Assembly: GCF_023516615.1 (NCBI RefSeq)
Contig: NZ_JAMGBF010000040.1
Coordinates: forward strand, 1-64,000
DNA from: Streptomyces panaciradicis
GTDB lineage: Bacteria; Actinomycetota; Actinomycetes; Streptomycetales; Streptomycetaceae
Length of the DNA: 64,000 bases
Direction of reading: 5' to 3'
Positions 33,429-42,674 of the stretch are shown piece by piece. A model generated the notes under the pieces. That model was given only the letters and a program-made list of their open reading frames with translations. It made no database searches and was not told where the DNA came from. The position numbers were made by a program, and so were the translations under genes. Position 1 is the first letter of the stretch; each line of letters opens with the position of its first letter.

Positions 33429-36321
33429 AGGCCTCCTGGTCCTGCGTCTTCAAGGTGGCCGCCAGGCCTGTGCTGTCCGTGCCGATCTTGCGGTAGACCG
33501 CGGACAGCAGGCGCACGACCACCGGCTCGTCGATGTGCAGTTCGCCCGCGATCTCCGCCTCGGTGCGGCCCTGGGCCGCGAGGTTCGCCACCGAGCGTTC
33601 GCGGGAGGTCAGGGTGTCCGTCTCCGCGCTGTGCAGGCGCCGGGGCCGCAGCCCGGCCGCGGTGAGTTCGTCGCGGGCCTCTTCGACCAGCCCGTCGGCT
33701 CCGCACTGGACCGCCACGTCGAGGCCCCGGTAGAGGTACTCGGCCGCTTCCCGCGGGCGGCCGGTGCGGCGCAGTTCCGTACCGAGGGCGACCAGGGCGC
33801 AGGCCAGCTCGTAGGCGGCCGGGGAGCGTTCGAGGTGGGTGACGGCCTCCTCCAGGTATTTGACCCGGGCGGAGCCGGAGGAGACCTCCGCTGCCGTGCG
33901 CAGCGCCTGGCCGACGGCCGACGGGGTGCCGAACTGGCGGGCCCGGGCGACCGCTTCGAGGGCGGTGGTCACGGCCCGCTCCGGGCTGGTGTGGGCCTCG
34001 GCGCGGGCGAGGTGGAGCTGCCAGGGGCACCAGGCGGGGTTGCGGACGCCGCGCGGGTCGAGGCGGCGGCCCGCCGCGGCGAGCTCCTCGGCCGCCTTGC
34101 GGTGCAGGCCGCGGGCGAGGAGCAGTTCGCCGTGCACGGTCTGGGCGTCGGGGAAGACGACGGCCGCCGGGTAGGGCGCGCAGAAGGAGGAGTCCTCGCC
34201 GGCCCGGGCGGCCTCGGCGACCCGGCCGCGGGCCAGCAGCACCTCGATGAGGATGCCGACGGCGTACCAGTGGGCGGGGGTGCCGGGGCCGACGCGCTCG
34301 GCCAGCCGCAGTCCCGCCCGGACGAAGTCCTCGGCCTCGGCGAGGCGGCCGCGCCGGTAGCGGACGTAGGCAAGGAGCGTGTAGGCGAAGGAGAGGTGGG
34401 CGCCGCGCCAGCCCTGGCGTTCGTAGTCGGCGATGCCGGCCGCGAAGAGTTCTTCGGTACGGCCCGGCCGGTCGGCGTACATGAAGGCGAGCGCGACCAG
34501 GACGGGCACCTCGAAGCCGCGGTCGGGTTCGGCCCAGCCCAGGCCGCCGGCCAGGGCGCGTTCGGCGTGGTGGAGGGCGACGCGGGCGGGCTCGCCGCGC
34601 AGGACGGCGTCCCAGGTGCGCAGGCCGATGACGTAGCGCTCGGTGAGGTCGCGGCCGCTCAGGCGGTCGGCGAGCCGGGTCAGGCGGCGGGAGCGGGAGG
34701 GGTGGTCGGGTTCGTCGGCGCGGAAGGCGTCCCACATGAACTGCTCGGCGACCATGCGCAGCCTGACCCGGGCGTCGTCGGTGACCCGGATCTCGCGGGC
34801 GAGGGTGTCGGAGGCCTCGGCGAGGTGGTCGCTGTGGGCGAGGACCTGGGAGAGCCGGTAGACGATGTTCTGGCGCAGGCCGGGGTCGGCGACCGGCTCC
34901 TCCAGGGCGGCGCGCAGATGGTTGACGGTGGTGGCGGGTTCGGTGAGCAGGGAGGCCGAGCCCAGTTCGTACAGAACGGCGGCGCGGTCCCCCGGGGACG
35001 GCGGTTCGCGCAGGGCGCGCGCGAGGTAGACGCGGGCGGCGTCCGGGGCGCCGGCGCGCAGGGTCTGCGCGGCGGCGGCGCGCAGTTGCTGGACGACCCA
35101 GTGGTCGCCGTCGGGGTGGGTCTCCAGCAGGTGGCGGGCGGCCGCGGAGGGGCCCTGCCCGTCGTCGATCACGCACCAGGCGGCCTGGCCGTGGAGGGCG
35201 ACGCGGACGCCGGGCGGGATGGCCCGGTAGACGGCGGTGGCGATCAGCGGGTGGACGAACTCCAGGGTCTCGGCGCCGGTGAGGATGCGGGCCGTGCGCA
35301 GCGCGTCGGCGGCGTCGGCGGCCTCCTCGTGGCCGAGTCCGGCGACGGCGGCGGCGAGCAGGGGGTGGATCTCGGTGCCGAGGACGGCGCAGGCCCAGGC
35401 GAAGCGCACGGTGGAGGCGCCGAGGCGTTCGAGCCGGGAGACCAGGCCGCTGCCCTTGACGGCGGCGGCGAGGTCGCGCAGCAGGGGCGCGGCGGACTCG
35501 GTCGGGGCGAGGCCGCGCTCGCGCACCTTGGCGAGCAACTCGACGGTCTCGAAGGGGTTTCCGGTGGTGACGGCCCAGCACTCGCGGCAGAAGGCGTCGT
35601 CGGCGCGGGTGCCGAGCGTCTCCCGTACCAGCCGGGCGACGGCGGCGGTGCTGAGCGGTTCCAGACCGAGGGGACGGGTGCCCGTCCGGCCGGGCAGTCC
35701 CCTGAACGACTCGGCGTGCTCGGGGAGTTCGTCGGGCCGGTAGGCGACGACGATCAGCAGCGGAAGCTGTTCGGCGCGGGACGCGAACGCGGCGAGCCAG
35801 CGCAGGGATTCGGGGTCGGCCCAGTGGGCGTCGTCCAGCGCCAGCACCATCGGGGCGCGCAGGGCGGCGAGATGGGTGAGGATCCAGTCCAGGCCGTCGC
35901 GCAGGCCCTGTTGGTCGGGCGGGGCGGCCGCGGTGGGCGCGCACAGGCCGAGGGCGGGGCCGACGATGTCGTACCAACTGCCCAGTGATGCGCGCAGTTG
36001 GGCCTGTGAGGCGCCGGCGAACTGGGGCTGGAGCAGTTGGCGGGCGACGTGGAAGGCGACCCGCTGTTCCTGGTCGCCGCCCCGCGCGGAGAGCACGGTG
36101 CAGCCTTTTGCGGTGGCGAGCCGCCGGACTTCGGCGAGGAGGGTGGTCTTGCCGATGCCGGCACGCCCGGCGAAGGCGAGGAGGGCTCCGCGCGGACGGC
36201 CGGGCGGTTCGGCCCCGTCCGCGCGCAGACCGGTGAGCGCGGCCAAGGCCTCGTCGACGGCGGCGAGTTCGCTCTCGCGCTCGAAGAGGGTCCGGCTGCT
36301 CCGTACGACATGCTGCACCAT
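33427..36321 (-). CDS. LuxR-family ATPase regulator (LAL type)
   Basis: 964 aa from the ATG at 36321, the size expected for large ATP-binding LuxR regulators. N-terminal P-loop GRAGIGKTTLLAEVRRLA at about residues 45-60 with Walker-B-like LVLALDDAHWADPESLRWL. The centre is TPR-like helices (MalT/LAL-type sensor). The C-terminal HTH (TLTSRERSVANLAAQGRTEAEIAGEL) ends the protein. Such regulators often control secondary metabolite or transport genes. No cluster gene lies nearby, so the target is unclear. Long arginine-rich alternative frames on this stretch are a composition effect. Confidence 0.9.
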   Translation of the reverse strand: MVQHVVRSSRTLFERESELAAVDEALAALTGLRADGAEPPGRPRGALLAFAGRAGIGKTTLLAEVRRLATAKGCTVLSARGGDQEQRVAFHVARQLLQPQFAGASQAQLRASLGSWYDIVGPALGLCAPTAAAPPDQQGLRDGLDWILTHLAALRAPMVLALDDAHWADPESLRWLAAFASRAEQLPLLIVVAYRPDELPEHAESFRGLPGRTGTRPLGLEPLSTAAVARLVRETLGTRADDAFCRECWAVTTGNPFETVELLAKVRERGLAPTESAAPLLRDLAAAVKGSGLVSRLERLGASTVRFAWACAVLGTEIHPLLAAAVAGLGHEEAADAADALRTARILTGAETLEFVHPLIATAVYRAIPPGVRVALHGQAAWCVIDDGQGPSAAARHLLETHPDGDHWVVQQLRAAAAQTLRAGAPDAARVYLARALREPPSPGDRAAVLYELGSASLLTEPATTVNHLRAALEEPVADPGLRQNIVYRLSQVLAHSDHLAEASDTLAREIRVTDDARVRLRMVAEQFMWDAFRADEPDHPSRSRRLTRLADRLSGRDLTERYVIGLRTWDAVLRGEPARVALHHAERALAGGLGWAEPDRGFEVPVLVALAFMYADRPGRTEELFAAGIADYERQGWRGAHLSFAYTLLAYVRYRRGRLAEAEDFVRAGLRLAERVGPGTPAHWYAVGILIEVLLARGRVAEAARAGEDSSFCAPYPAAVVFPDAQTVHGELLLARGLHRKAAEELAAAGRRLDPRGVRNPAWCPWQLHLARAEAHTSPERAVTTALEAVARARQFGTPSAVGQALRTAAEVSSGSARVKYLEEAVTHLERSPAAYELACALVALGTELRRTGRPREAAEYLYRGLDVAVQCGADGLVEEARDELTAAGLRPRRLHSAETDTLTSRERSVANLAAQGRTEAEIAGELHIDEPVVVRLLSAVYRKIGTDSTGLAATLKTQDQEA

Positions 36322-36448
36322 GGCATACCCCCTGCCGCGGTGGTGTGTCCGCGCGGGGAGCGAACACGCACCGTGGCCTCCAGGCACCTCAGGGTACGCC
36401 GGGAGGGGGTCGCTCGGCGTGGTCCGAGCATTACTGAACGAAACCGGT

Positions 36449-37048
36449 TCAAACGGTGCTTCGGTGTCGTTCGTGATGCCGTGCGACCCGGGCACGGTTG
36501 CCGCAGGAGGGCTTGCACCACTCCTGCCGGGGGTGCTCCTTGAGGAAGTAGCGCACGCAGCGCGGCGCGTGGCAGGCGCGCAGTCGCTGCCGGTCGGGGC
36601 CGGCGAGAAAGGCGATGGCGGCCTGGGCGAGGGTCGCCGTGAGGTCCTCGGCACCGCCGGGCGGACGGCGGCGCACGGTGGGTTCGGCGCCGTCCTCCCA
36701 GCGCAGGACCGGCACGGTGGGGGTGCGCGCGGCCGCGTCGTTGAGGCGGGCGAGGGCGTCGGGCACGGGCAGGAGGCGGGCGGCGTCGGCGGGGCTGGGC
36801 TCGGCGGGGCGGACGGCGTGGGCGAAGAGGGCGCGGACGGCCGCCCGCAGTTCCCGTACGGCGGTCAGGTCGCCCTCGCCGGCGGCCCACCGGCCGGCGT
36901 CCGGCACCGCCTCGGGGTGGTCGCGGACCCAGGCGGTGAGGCCGCCGGTGTCGCTCAGGTCGTCGGCGACGCCGCCGTGACCGTCGTGCCGGAGGGTGAG
37001 GGCGAGGTCGAGGCAGAGGCGGGCTTCTGGAGCGAGCGGGTCCGGCAT
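36449..37048 (-). CDS. CGNR zinc finger domain regulator (DUF1470)
   Basis: 199 aa. The C-terminal 45 residues carry the family pattern CHAPRCVRYFLKEHPRQEWCKPSCGNRARVARH, with four cysteines for one zinc ion and the CGNR block (C..GNRARVARH). The N-terminal 150 residues are the usual helical half that binds ligand. These proteins are thought to be transcriptional regulators in actinobacteria. A pair of hexamers lies just upstream. It precedes the LuxR gene on the same strand (127-bp gap). Confidence 0.88.
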   Translation of the reverse strand: MPDPLAPEARLCLDLALTLRHDGHGGVADDLSDTGGLTAWVRDHPEAVPDAGRWAAGEGDLTAVRELRAAVRALFAHAVRPAEPSPADAARLLPVPDALARLNDAAARTPTVPVLRWEDGAEPTVRRRPPGGAEDLTATLAQAAIAFLAGPDRQRLRACHAPRCVRYFLKEHPRQEWCKPSCGNRARVARHHERHRSTV

Positions 37049-37051
37049 GCG

Positions 37052-37080
37052 CTAATGATAGGTCTCAACGCATCCATTAG
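37052..37080. promoter_or_regulatory. Inverted hexamers upstream of the CGNR gene
   Basis: CTAATG (37052-37057) and CATTAG (37075-37080) form an inverted pair separated by 17 nt, right before the start at 37048. AT-rich in this genome, so a candidate operator or overlapping promoter. Confidence 0.4.
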
Positions 37081-37140
37081 AGCCGCCCATCCGGCAGGAC
37101 CGGCGCGGGCCCGCTCCCCCGGCGGCGGGGAGCGGCAGCT

Positions 37141-38043
37141 CTAGGCCTCCCCCGGCTCAGGCGGTACGACGGCGACCGGGCTCGCCGCGTGCAGGAGGAC
37201 CGCATGGGTGACCGAGCCGAGCATGCGGGCCGGTGCGAGCAGGCGGCGGCGGTGGCGGCCGACCACGACCAGTTCCGCGTCCCTGGAGGCGGCGACCAGC
37301 AGGCCGGCCGCGTCGCCCGGCAGCGCGAAGGCGTCGGCCCGCACCTCGGGGTGGTTCTTGCGGTGCGGGGTGAGGAAGCCCTCGGCGAGCGTCCACGTCT
37401 CGTTCTCCACGGCCTCCTGGTCGATCATCTCGGGGGCGAGTTCGGCGGGGACCGCCCAGGACCGCACCGGCCAGGCGTAGGCGGCGACGACCTGGAGGCG
37501 GGCGCCGCGCAGCGCGGCCTCGGTGAAGGCGAAGGACAGGGTCGCGTCGTCCGGGGCGTCCACCTGGAGACCGACGACCACCCGCGGCCCCGGTTCGACG
37601 GGCGCGTCGCCGTGCACCTCGCGTCCGGGCGGGGGCACCACGACGACCGGGCACTCGGCGTCGCGGGCGGCGGCCATGCCGTTGGAGCCGAGCAGCAGAC
37701 TGGCGAAGCCGCCCCGGCCGCGGGAGCCGAGGACCAGCAGCCGCGCGGTGGCGCCCAGCCCGGGCAGCACGGCACCCGGCGCGCCGTCGAGGCCCACGTA
37801 CTCGATGCCGGGCGGGTGGGCCCGGTCCTCCAGATGGCCGCGCGCCTGGGCGAGCACCGGGTCGTCGCCCGCGTCCGGCGGTCCGGCGAGCAGGACGTCG
37901 GGCTGGGCCCAGGCGGCGTACTGCCGCACATGGACCACGCGCAGCGGGGCCGCGCGCTCGCGGGCGGCGTCGAGGGCCCAGTCCAGGGCGCGCAGGCTGT
38001 CGTCCGAACCGTCGACCGCCGCGACGACGGGCAGGCTGTTCAT
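37141..38043 (-). CDS. Universal stress protein, tandem UspA domains
   Basis: 300 aa made of two UspA domains. The first starts VVAAVDGSDDSLRALDWALD and ends with the ATP-binding VLGSRGRGGFASLLLGSNG motif (G-x2-G-x9-G-S/T type). The second runs about residues 145-295 with VVGRHRRRLLAPARMLGSV. Typically cytoplasmic, binds ATP or AMP and is induced by starvation or oxidative stress. No operon partner is clear. Confidence 0.9.
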   Translation of the reverse strand: MNSLPVVAAVDGSDDSLRALDWALDAARERAAPLRVVHVRQYAAWAQPDVLLAGPPDAGDDPVLAQARGHLEDRAHPPGIEYVGLDGAPGAVLPGLGATARLLVLGSRGRGGFASLLLGSNGMAAARDAECPVVVVPPPGREVHGDAPVEPGPRVVVGLQVDAPDDATLSFAFTEAALRGARLQVVAAYAWPVRSWAVPAELAPEMIDQEAVENETWTLAEGFLTPHRKNHPEVRADAFALPGDAAGLLVAASRDAELVVVGRHRRRLLAPARMLGSVTHAVLLHAASPVAVVPPEPGEA

Positions 38044-38178
38044 GGGGGCCTCACCTCCGGATCACGACCCGTCCTCCCGGTCCGACCTCGCACGGGCGCC
38101 GGCACCGGGAAGGTGTTCACGGTCGAGTGTCCGGGAAACGGGCGGCGGACACCGCCCGGCGGGCACCTCTCCCCCAGC

Positions 38179-38424
38179 TCAGGTGAGGTCGAATTCGCCC
38201 TCCCTCGCTCCCGACACGAACGCGCCCCACTCCGCCGGTGTGAAGATCAGGGAAGGGCTTTCCGGGCGGCCGCTGTTGCGCATCGCGATGAATCCCTCGA
38301 CAAAGGCGATCTGGACATCCCCCAGGCCACCGCTGCTGGAGTGCCATTCGGCGCTGCTGAGGTCCAGCTCCGGCTTGTCCCAGCCCGCGAGCGGGTGCTG
38401 CTGGATGGTGGTGCTCTCGGCCAC
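38179..38424 (-). CDS. DUF397 domain protein
   Basis: 81 aa, the short actinobacterial DUF397 type: LDLSSAEWHSSSGG, then FVEGFIAMRNSGRPESPSLIFTPAEWGAFVSGAREGEFD. Start taken as GTG at 38424 with a strong GGGAGGAGC upstream. DUF397 proteins usually sit beside an Xre-type HTH regulator (sometimes as an antitoxin-like partner); none adjoins here, so it is an orphan copy. Confidence 0.88.
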   Translation of the reverse strand: MAESTTIQQHPLAGWDKPELDLSSAEWHSSSGGLGDVQIAFVEGFIAMRNSGRPESPSLIFTPAEWGAFVSGAREGEFDLT

Positions 38425-38518
38425 GTCCGTGCTCCTCCCGATTGCGTCGTCCGCGGCCAGCCTAGCGATCGACCTCTGATGCCAACAGAGCACGTGAGGG
38501 GGACCTTTGGCGAGTCCC

Positions 38519-39681
<1,163 letters not shown>

Positions 39682-39685
<4 letters not shown>

Positions 39686-40731
39686 CGCGGATCCCCTTCC
39701 AGTACGGCGACCAGGTTCTGTTGCAGGCACGGGCCGGACGTGGCGTGGGCGAGCGCCCGGTCGGACTCGCCCCGGTGGATGCCGGCGGCGGCCTCCCCGA
39801 TGCGGATGAGCCCGGCGGCCATCATCGGGTTGGCGGCGAGGGCGCCGCCGGAGGGGTTGACGCGCACGGTGTCGTCCAGCCGGAGCGCCTTGCGCAGCAC
39901 GACCTCCTGCGAGGTGAAGGGCGCGTGCAACTCGGCCGTGTCGACGGGCCGTTCGAAGGCGCCGGCCCTCTCGGCGGCCAGCCGGGCGGAGGGCGAGTCG
40001 GTCAGGTCGCGCACGCCCAGGCTGTGGGCCTCGGTGCGGTGGTCGATGCCGCGGATCCAGGCGGGCCGCTCGCACAGGTCGCGGGCCCGCTCGCCGGCCG
40101 CGAGGATCACGGCGGCGGCGCCGTCGCCGATGGGCGGGCAGTCTCCGGTGCGCAGCGGCCGTACGAGGTAGTCGCCCTGCGGGACCGAACCCCTGAGCTG
40201 CGCGTGGGAGTTGGCAGTGGCGTCCGCGCGGCTGCGGGCGGCGACGGCGGCGAGCGCGGGCTCGTCGGTCTCCCCCGCGTCGATCAGGGCCTGCGCCTGG
40301 AGGGCGGCCAGCGCCACGGAGTCGGGCCACAGCGGCGCCACGTAGTACGGGTCGAGCTGCCGGGTCAGGACGTCGCGCACGGAGCCCGGGGAGGACTTGC
40401 CGTAGGAGTAGACGAGCGCGGTGTCCGCGTCGCCGGTCAGGAGTTTGGTCCACGCCTCGTACAGCGCCCAGGCGCCGTCCATCTCGACGTGCGACTCGGA
40501 GATCGGGGGCCAGGCGCCGACGCCGTCGAGGGCGAGAGTGAAGGAGAAGGCCCGGCCGGCCAGGTAGTCGCTGGAGCCGGAGCAGGTGAAGCCGATGTCG
40601 GCGGTCTTCAGGCGGGTGCTGCCGAGGACGCCGTGCAGGACCGGCATGAGCATCTCGACCTCGGAGAGCTCGTCGGTGGTGCGCCGGTGGTCGGTCTGGG
40701 CGAAGGCGACCAGTGCTATGTCACGTGTCAC
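39682..40731 (-). CDS. Second thiolase-fold protein (Ltp4-like)
   Basis: 349 aa from the GTG at 40731, coupled to its neighbours by 4-nt overlaps on both sides (GTGA and ATGA). Thiolase-like fold with ending ALAHATSGPCLQQNLVAVLEG. The usual nucleophile position carries M-D in SESHVEMDGAWALYEAW instead of Cys. In Mycobacterium tuberculosis a comparable pair (Ltp3, Ltp4) adjoins a DUF35 gene in the sterol region. Substrate unknown; an acyl-CoA retro-aldol or thiolytic step is inferred. Confidence 0.85.
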
Positions 40732-41669
40732 AGCAGCTCCTTGTAGGCGTCGTACTCCGCGTCGGGCTCTCCGGTGGGCCGGTAGTGGTCGGGGTAGCGG
40801 GCCCCCTCGGTCCACACCGCCTCGACGCGCAGGCCCATGCGCACCTGGTCGTAGGGGATGCCGCCGATGCGTCCGTGCAGCGCGAGGTCGGCGCCGTCGA
40901 GGGCGATGTGGGCGTAGACGTACGGCACTTCGATGTCGAGGTTCTTGGCCTTGATGTTGACGATGCAGAAGGTGGTGACGGTGCCGCGGGGCCCCACCTC
41001 GACCTGCTCCGCGGTGGCGACACCACAGGTGGGGCAGGCGCCCCTCGGCGGGACGTACACCTTGCGGCAGGAGGGGCAGCGTTCGCCGACGGTACGGCGG
41101 TCGGCGAGGGCGTGGATGTACGCGGACTGGGCACGGCCCGGCGAGTAGGTGTAGTCGAGGCGGGCCTCGGCGACGATGCCGGTGACCGGATTCTCGAACT
41201 CCCCGGCGGGCACGGTGACTTCGGTGTCGTCGCCGTCGTACGGCTCGAAGCAGGCGATGTCGGTGATGGCGCCTGAGCGCTCTTCGGCCCAGCGGACGCG
41301 GACCCTCATGCCCGTGTGCACGGCGTCGGGGCCGGGGGCGTCCAGGGCGTGCAGCAGGGCGGTGTCGGCGCCGTCGAGGCGGACCAGGACCCAGGCGAAG
41401 GGGGTGTCGAGGGGCTGGCCGCGGCGGGGTTCGTGGTTCCACGCCCAGGTGGTGACGGTGCCGGTGGTGGCCACGGGAACGAGGTCGCGGATCTCCTCGG
41501 CGGTGACGGGGTCGTACTCGACGGGCGGGACCAGGGTGCGGCCGTCGACGGTCTTCACGCCGAGCACGACGCGCTCGCGCAGGCCGGTCAGGAAGGCGCT
41601 CTGGACGGGGCCGAGCGAGCGGGTGAAGGGGAACTCAACAGCGAGGGGGGCTTTGAGGACTTCGGGCAT
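40728..41669 (-). CDS. Double DUF35 OB-fold protein with zinc ribbon
   Basis: 313 aa. Two similar OB-fold halves: TGTVTTWAWNHEP with FAWVLVRLDGADTALLHAL, and RGTVTTFCIVNIKAKN with YVYAHIALDGADLALHGRI. Between them is a rubredoxin-like zinc ribbon CPSC-x10-CPTC. DUF35 proteins bind Cys-less thiolases and channel acyl-CoA substrates. The usual form is one OB fold of about 130 aa, so this is a fused or duplicated form, and might supply one OB fold to each of the two adjacent thiolases. GGAGA precedes the ATG at 41669. Confidence 0.88.
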   Translation of the reverse strand: MPEVLKAPLAVEFPFTRSLGPVQSAFLTGLRERVVLGVKTVDGRTLVPPVEYDPVTAEEIRDLVPVATTGTVTTWAWNHEPRRGQPLDTPFAWVLVRLDGADTALLHALDAPGPDAVHTGMRVRVRWAEERSGAITDIACFEPYDGDDTEVTVPAGEFENPVTGIVAEARLDYTYSPGRAQSAYIHALADRRTVGERCPSCRKVYVPPRGACPTCGVATAEQVEVGPRGTVTTFCIVNIKAKNLDIEVPYVYAHIALDGADLALHGRIGGIPYDQVRMGLRVEAVWTEGARYPDHYRPTGEPDAEYDAYKELL

Positions 41670-41686
41670 GCCCGGTCTCCTTCGGG

Positions 41687-42487
41687 TCAGGCGCGCTTGT
41701 AGACGGGCGGCCGCTTCTCCGCGAAGGCGCGGGCGCCTTCCCTGGCGTCGGCGGTGTCGAAGATCGGCCAGCCGCGCTTGAGCTCTGAGGCGAGGCCGTC
41801 CGTCTCCGTCATCTCGGCGGTCTCGTAGACCGAGGCCTTGATCGCCTCGACCGCCAACGGGCCGCAGGCGTTGACCTGTTCGGCGATCTCCAGGGCCTTG
41901 TCGAGTGCCGTGCCGTCGGGGACGACATGGCCGATCAGGCCGATGCCGGCGGCCTCCCGGGCGCTGTAGGGGCGGCCGGTGAGCAGCATCTCCAGGGCGT
42001 GGGTGCGCGGGATCTGGCGCTGCAGCCGGACGGTCGAGCCGCCGATGGGGAACAGTCCGCGCCTGACCTCGTAGAGCCCGAAGGTCGCCGACTCGCCGGC
42101 GACGCGGATGTCGGTGCCCTGGAGGATCTCGGTGCCGCCCGCCACGCAGTGGCCCTCGACGGCGGCGATCACCGGTTTGCGGGGGCGGTGGTGGCGCAGC
42201 AGCGCCTTCCAGTGCAGGTCCGGGTCGGCCTTGAGGCGGTCGCGGTGGCGGTCGTCCCGGGTGCCCTTCCCGGCCAGGGCCTTGAGGTCCATGCCCGCGC
42301 AGAACGATCCGCCCGCACCGGTCAGCACGATCGACCGGACCTCGTCGTCCTCGTCGGCCTCGACCCAGCCGTCGTACAGACCGACCAGCATCGGCAGTGA
42401 GAGCGCGTTCTTGGCTTCGGGCCTGTCGAGCGTGAGCACCAGTGTGGCGCCTTCGCGCCGGACGGTGAGGTGTTCCGTCCCACCCAT
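41687..42487 (-). CDS. Enoyl-CoA hydratase/isomerase (crotonase)
   Basis: 266 aa from the ATG at 42487 (a second ATG at 42493 has no spacing from GGGGAG). The crotonase fold has the oxyanion-hole motifs AGMDLKALAG and VAGGTEILQGTDIRVAGESATFGLYEVRRGLFPIGG. The first Glu (QGTDIRVAGE region) and second acidic residue of hydratases are not both clear, so isomerase or hydrolase activity is possible. It is followed after 17 bp by the DUF35 gene and is divergent from the FadD19-like gene. Confidence 0.88.
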   Translation of the reverse strand: MGGTEHLTVRREGATLVLTLDRPEAKNALSLPMLVGLYDGWVEADEDDEVRSIVLTGAGGSFCAGMDLKALAGKGTRDDRHRDRLKADPDLHWKALLRHHRPRKPVIAAVEGHCVAGGTEILQGTDIRVAGESATFGLYEVRRGLFPIGGSTVRLQRQIPRTHALEMLLTGRPYSAREAAGIGLIGHVVPDGTALDKALEIAEQVNACGPLAVEAIKASVYETAEMTETDGLASELKRGWPIFDTADAREGARAFAEKRPPVYKRA

Positions 42488-42548
42488 GACCATCTCCCCT
42501 CTCCGGGAACGAGAACAGGTTGCAGGAGCACGGGAGGCACTTCAAGGG

Positions 42549-42574
42549 TTTTCTGACAGGTAGTCAGATTTCTT
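42549..42574. promoter_or_regulatory. Shared 26-bp operator, copy 1 (FadD19-like/crotonase divergon)
   Basis: TTTTCTGA, seven bases, then TCAGATTTCTT. The core is an inverted repeat TCTGA-N7-TCAGA. The same element recurs at 55332-55357 with 20 of 26 bases identical, all differences lying in the centre. It sits between the divergent crotonase operon and the acyl-CoA synthetase gene. Confidence 0.75.
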
Positions 42575-42674
42575 CGCGCGAACCCTTCACAGTTGCCGCG
42601 CCCTTTGCTCTGATGACCGGCGAACCGACGGATGCGCCTTTCTTCGTCACGGCTGCACGGGGTCAGGAGGAGCG

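Noticed and set aside
33427..36890. Long arginine/proline-rich open frames opposite or overlapping the LuxR-type gene
   Set aside because: Typical shadows of a GC-rich coding gene; they have no ribosome site or domain, while the minus-strand LuxR reading has clear Walker and HTH motifs.
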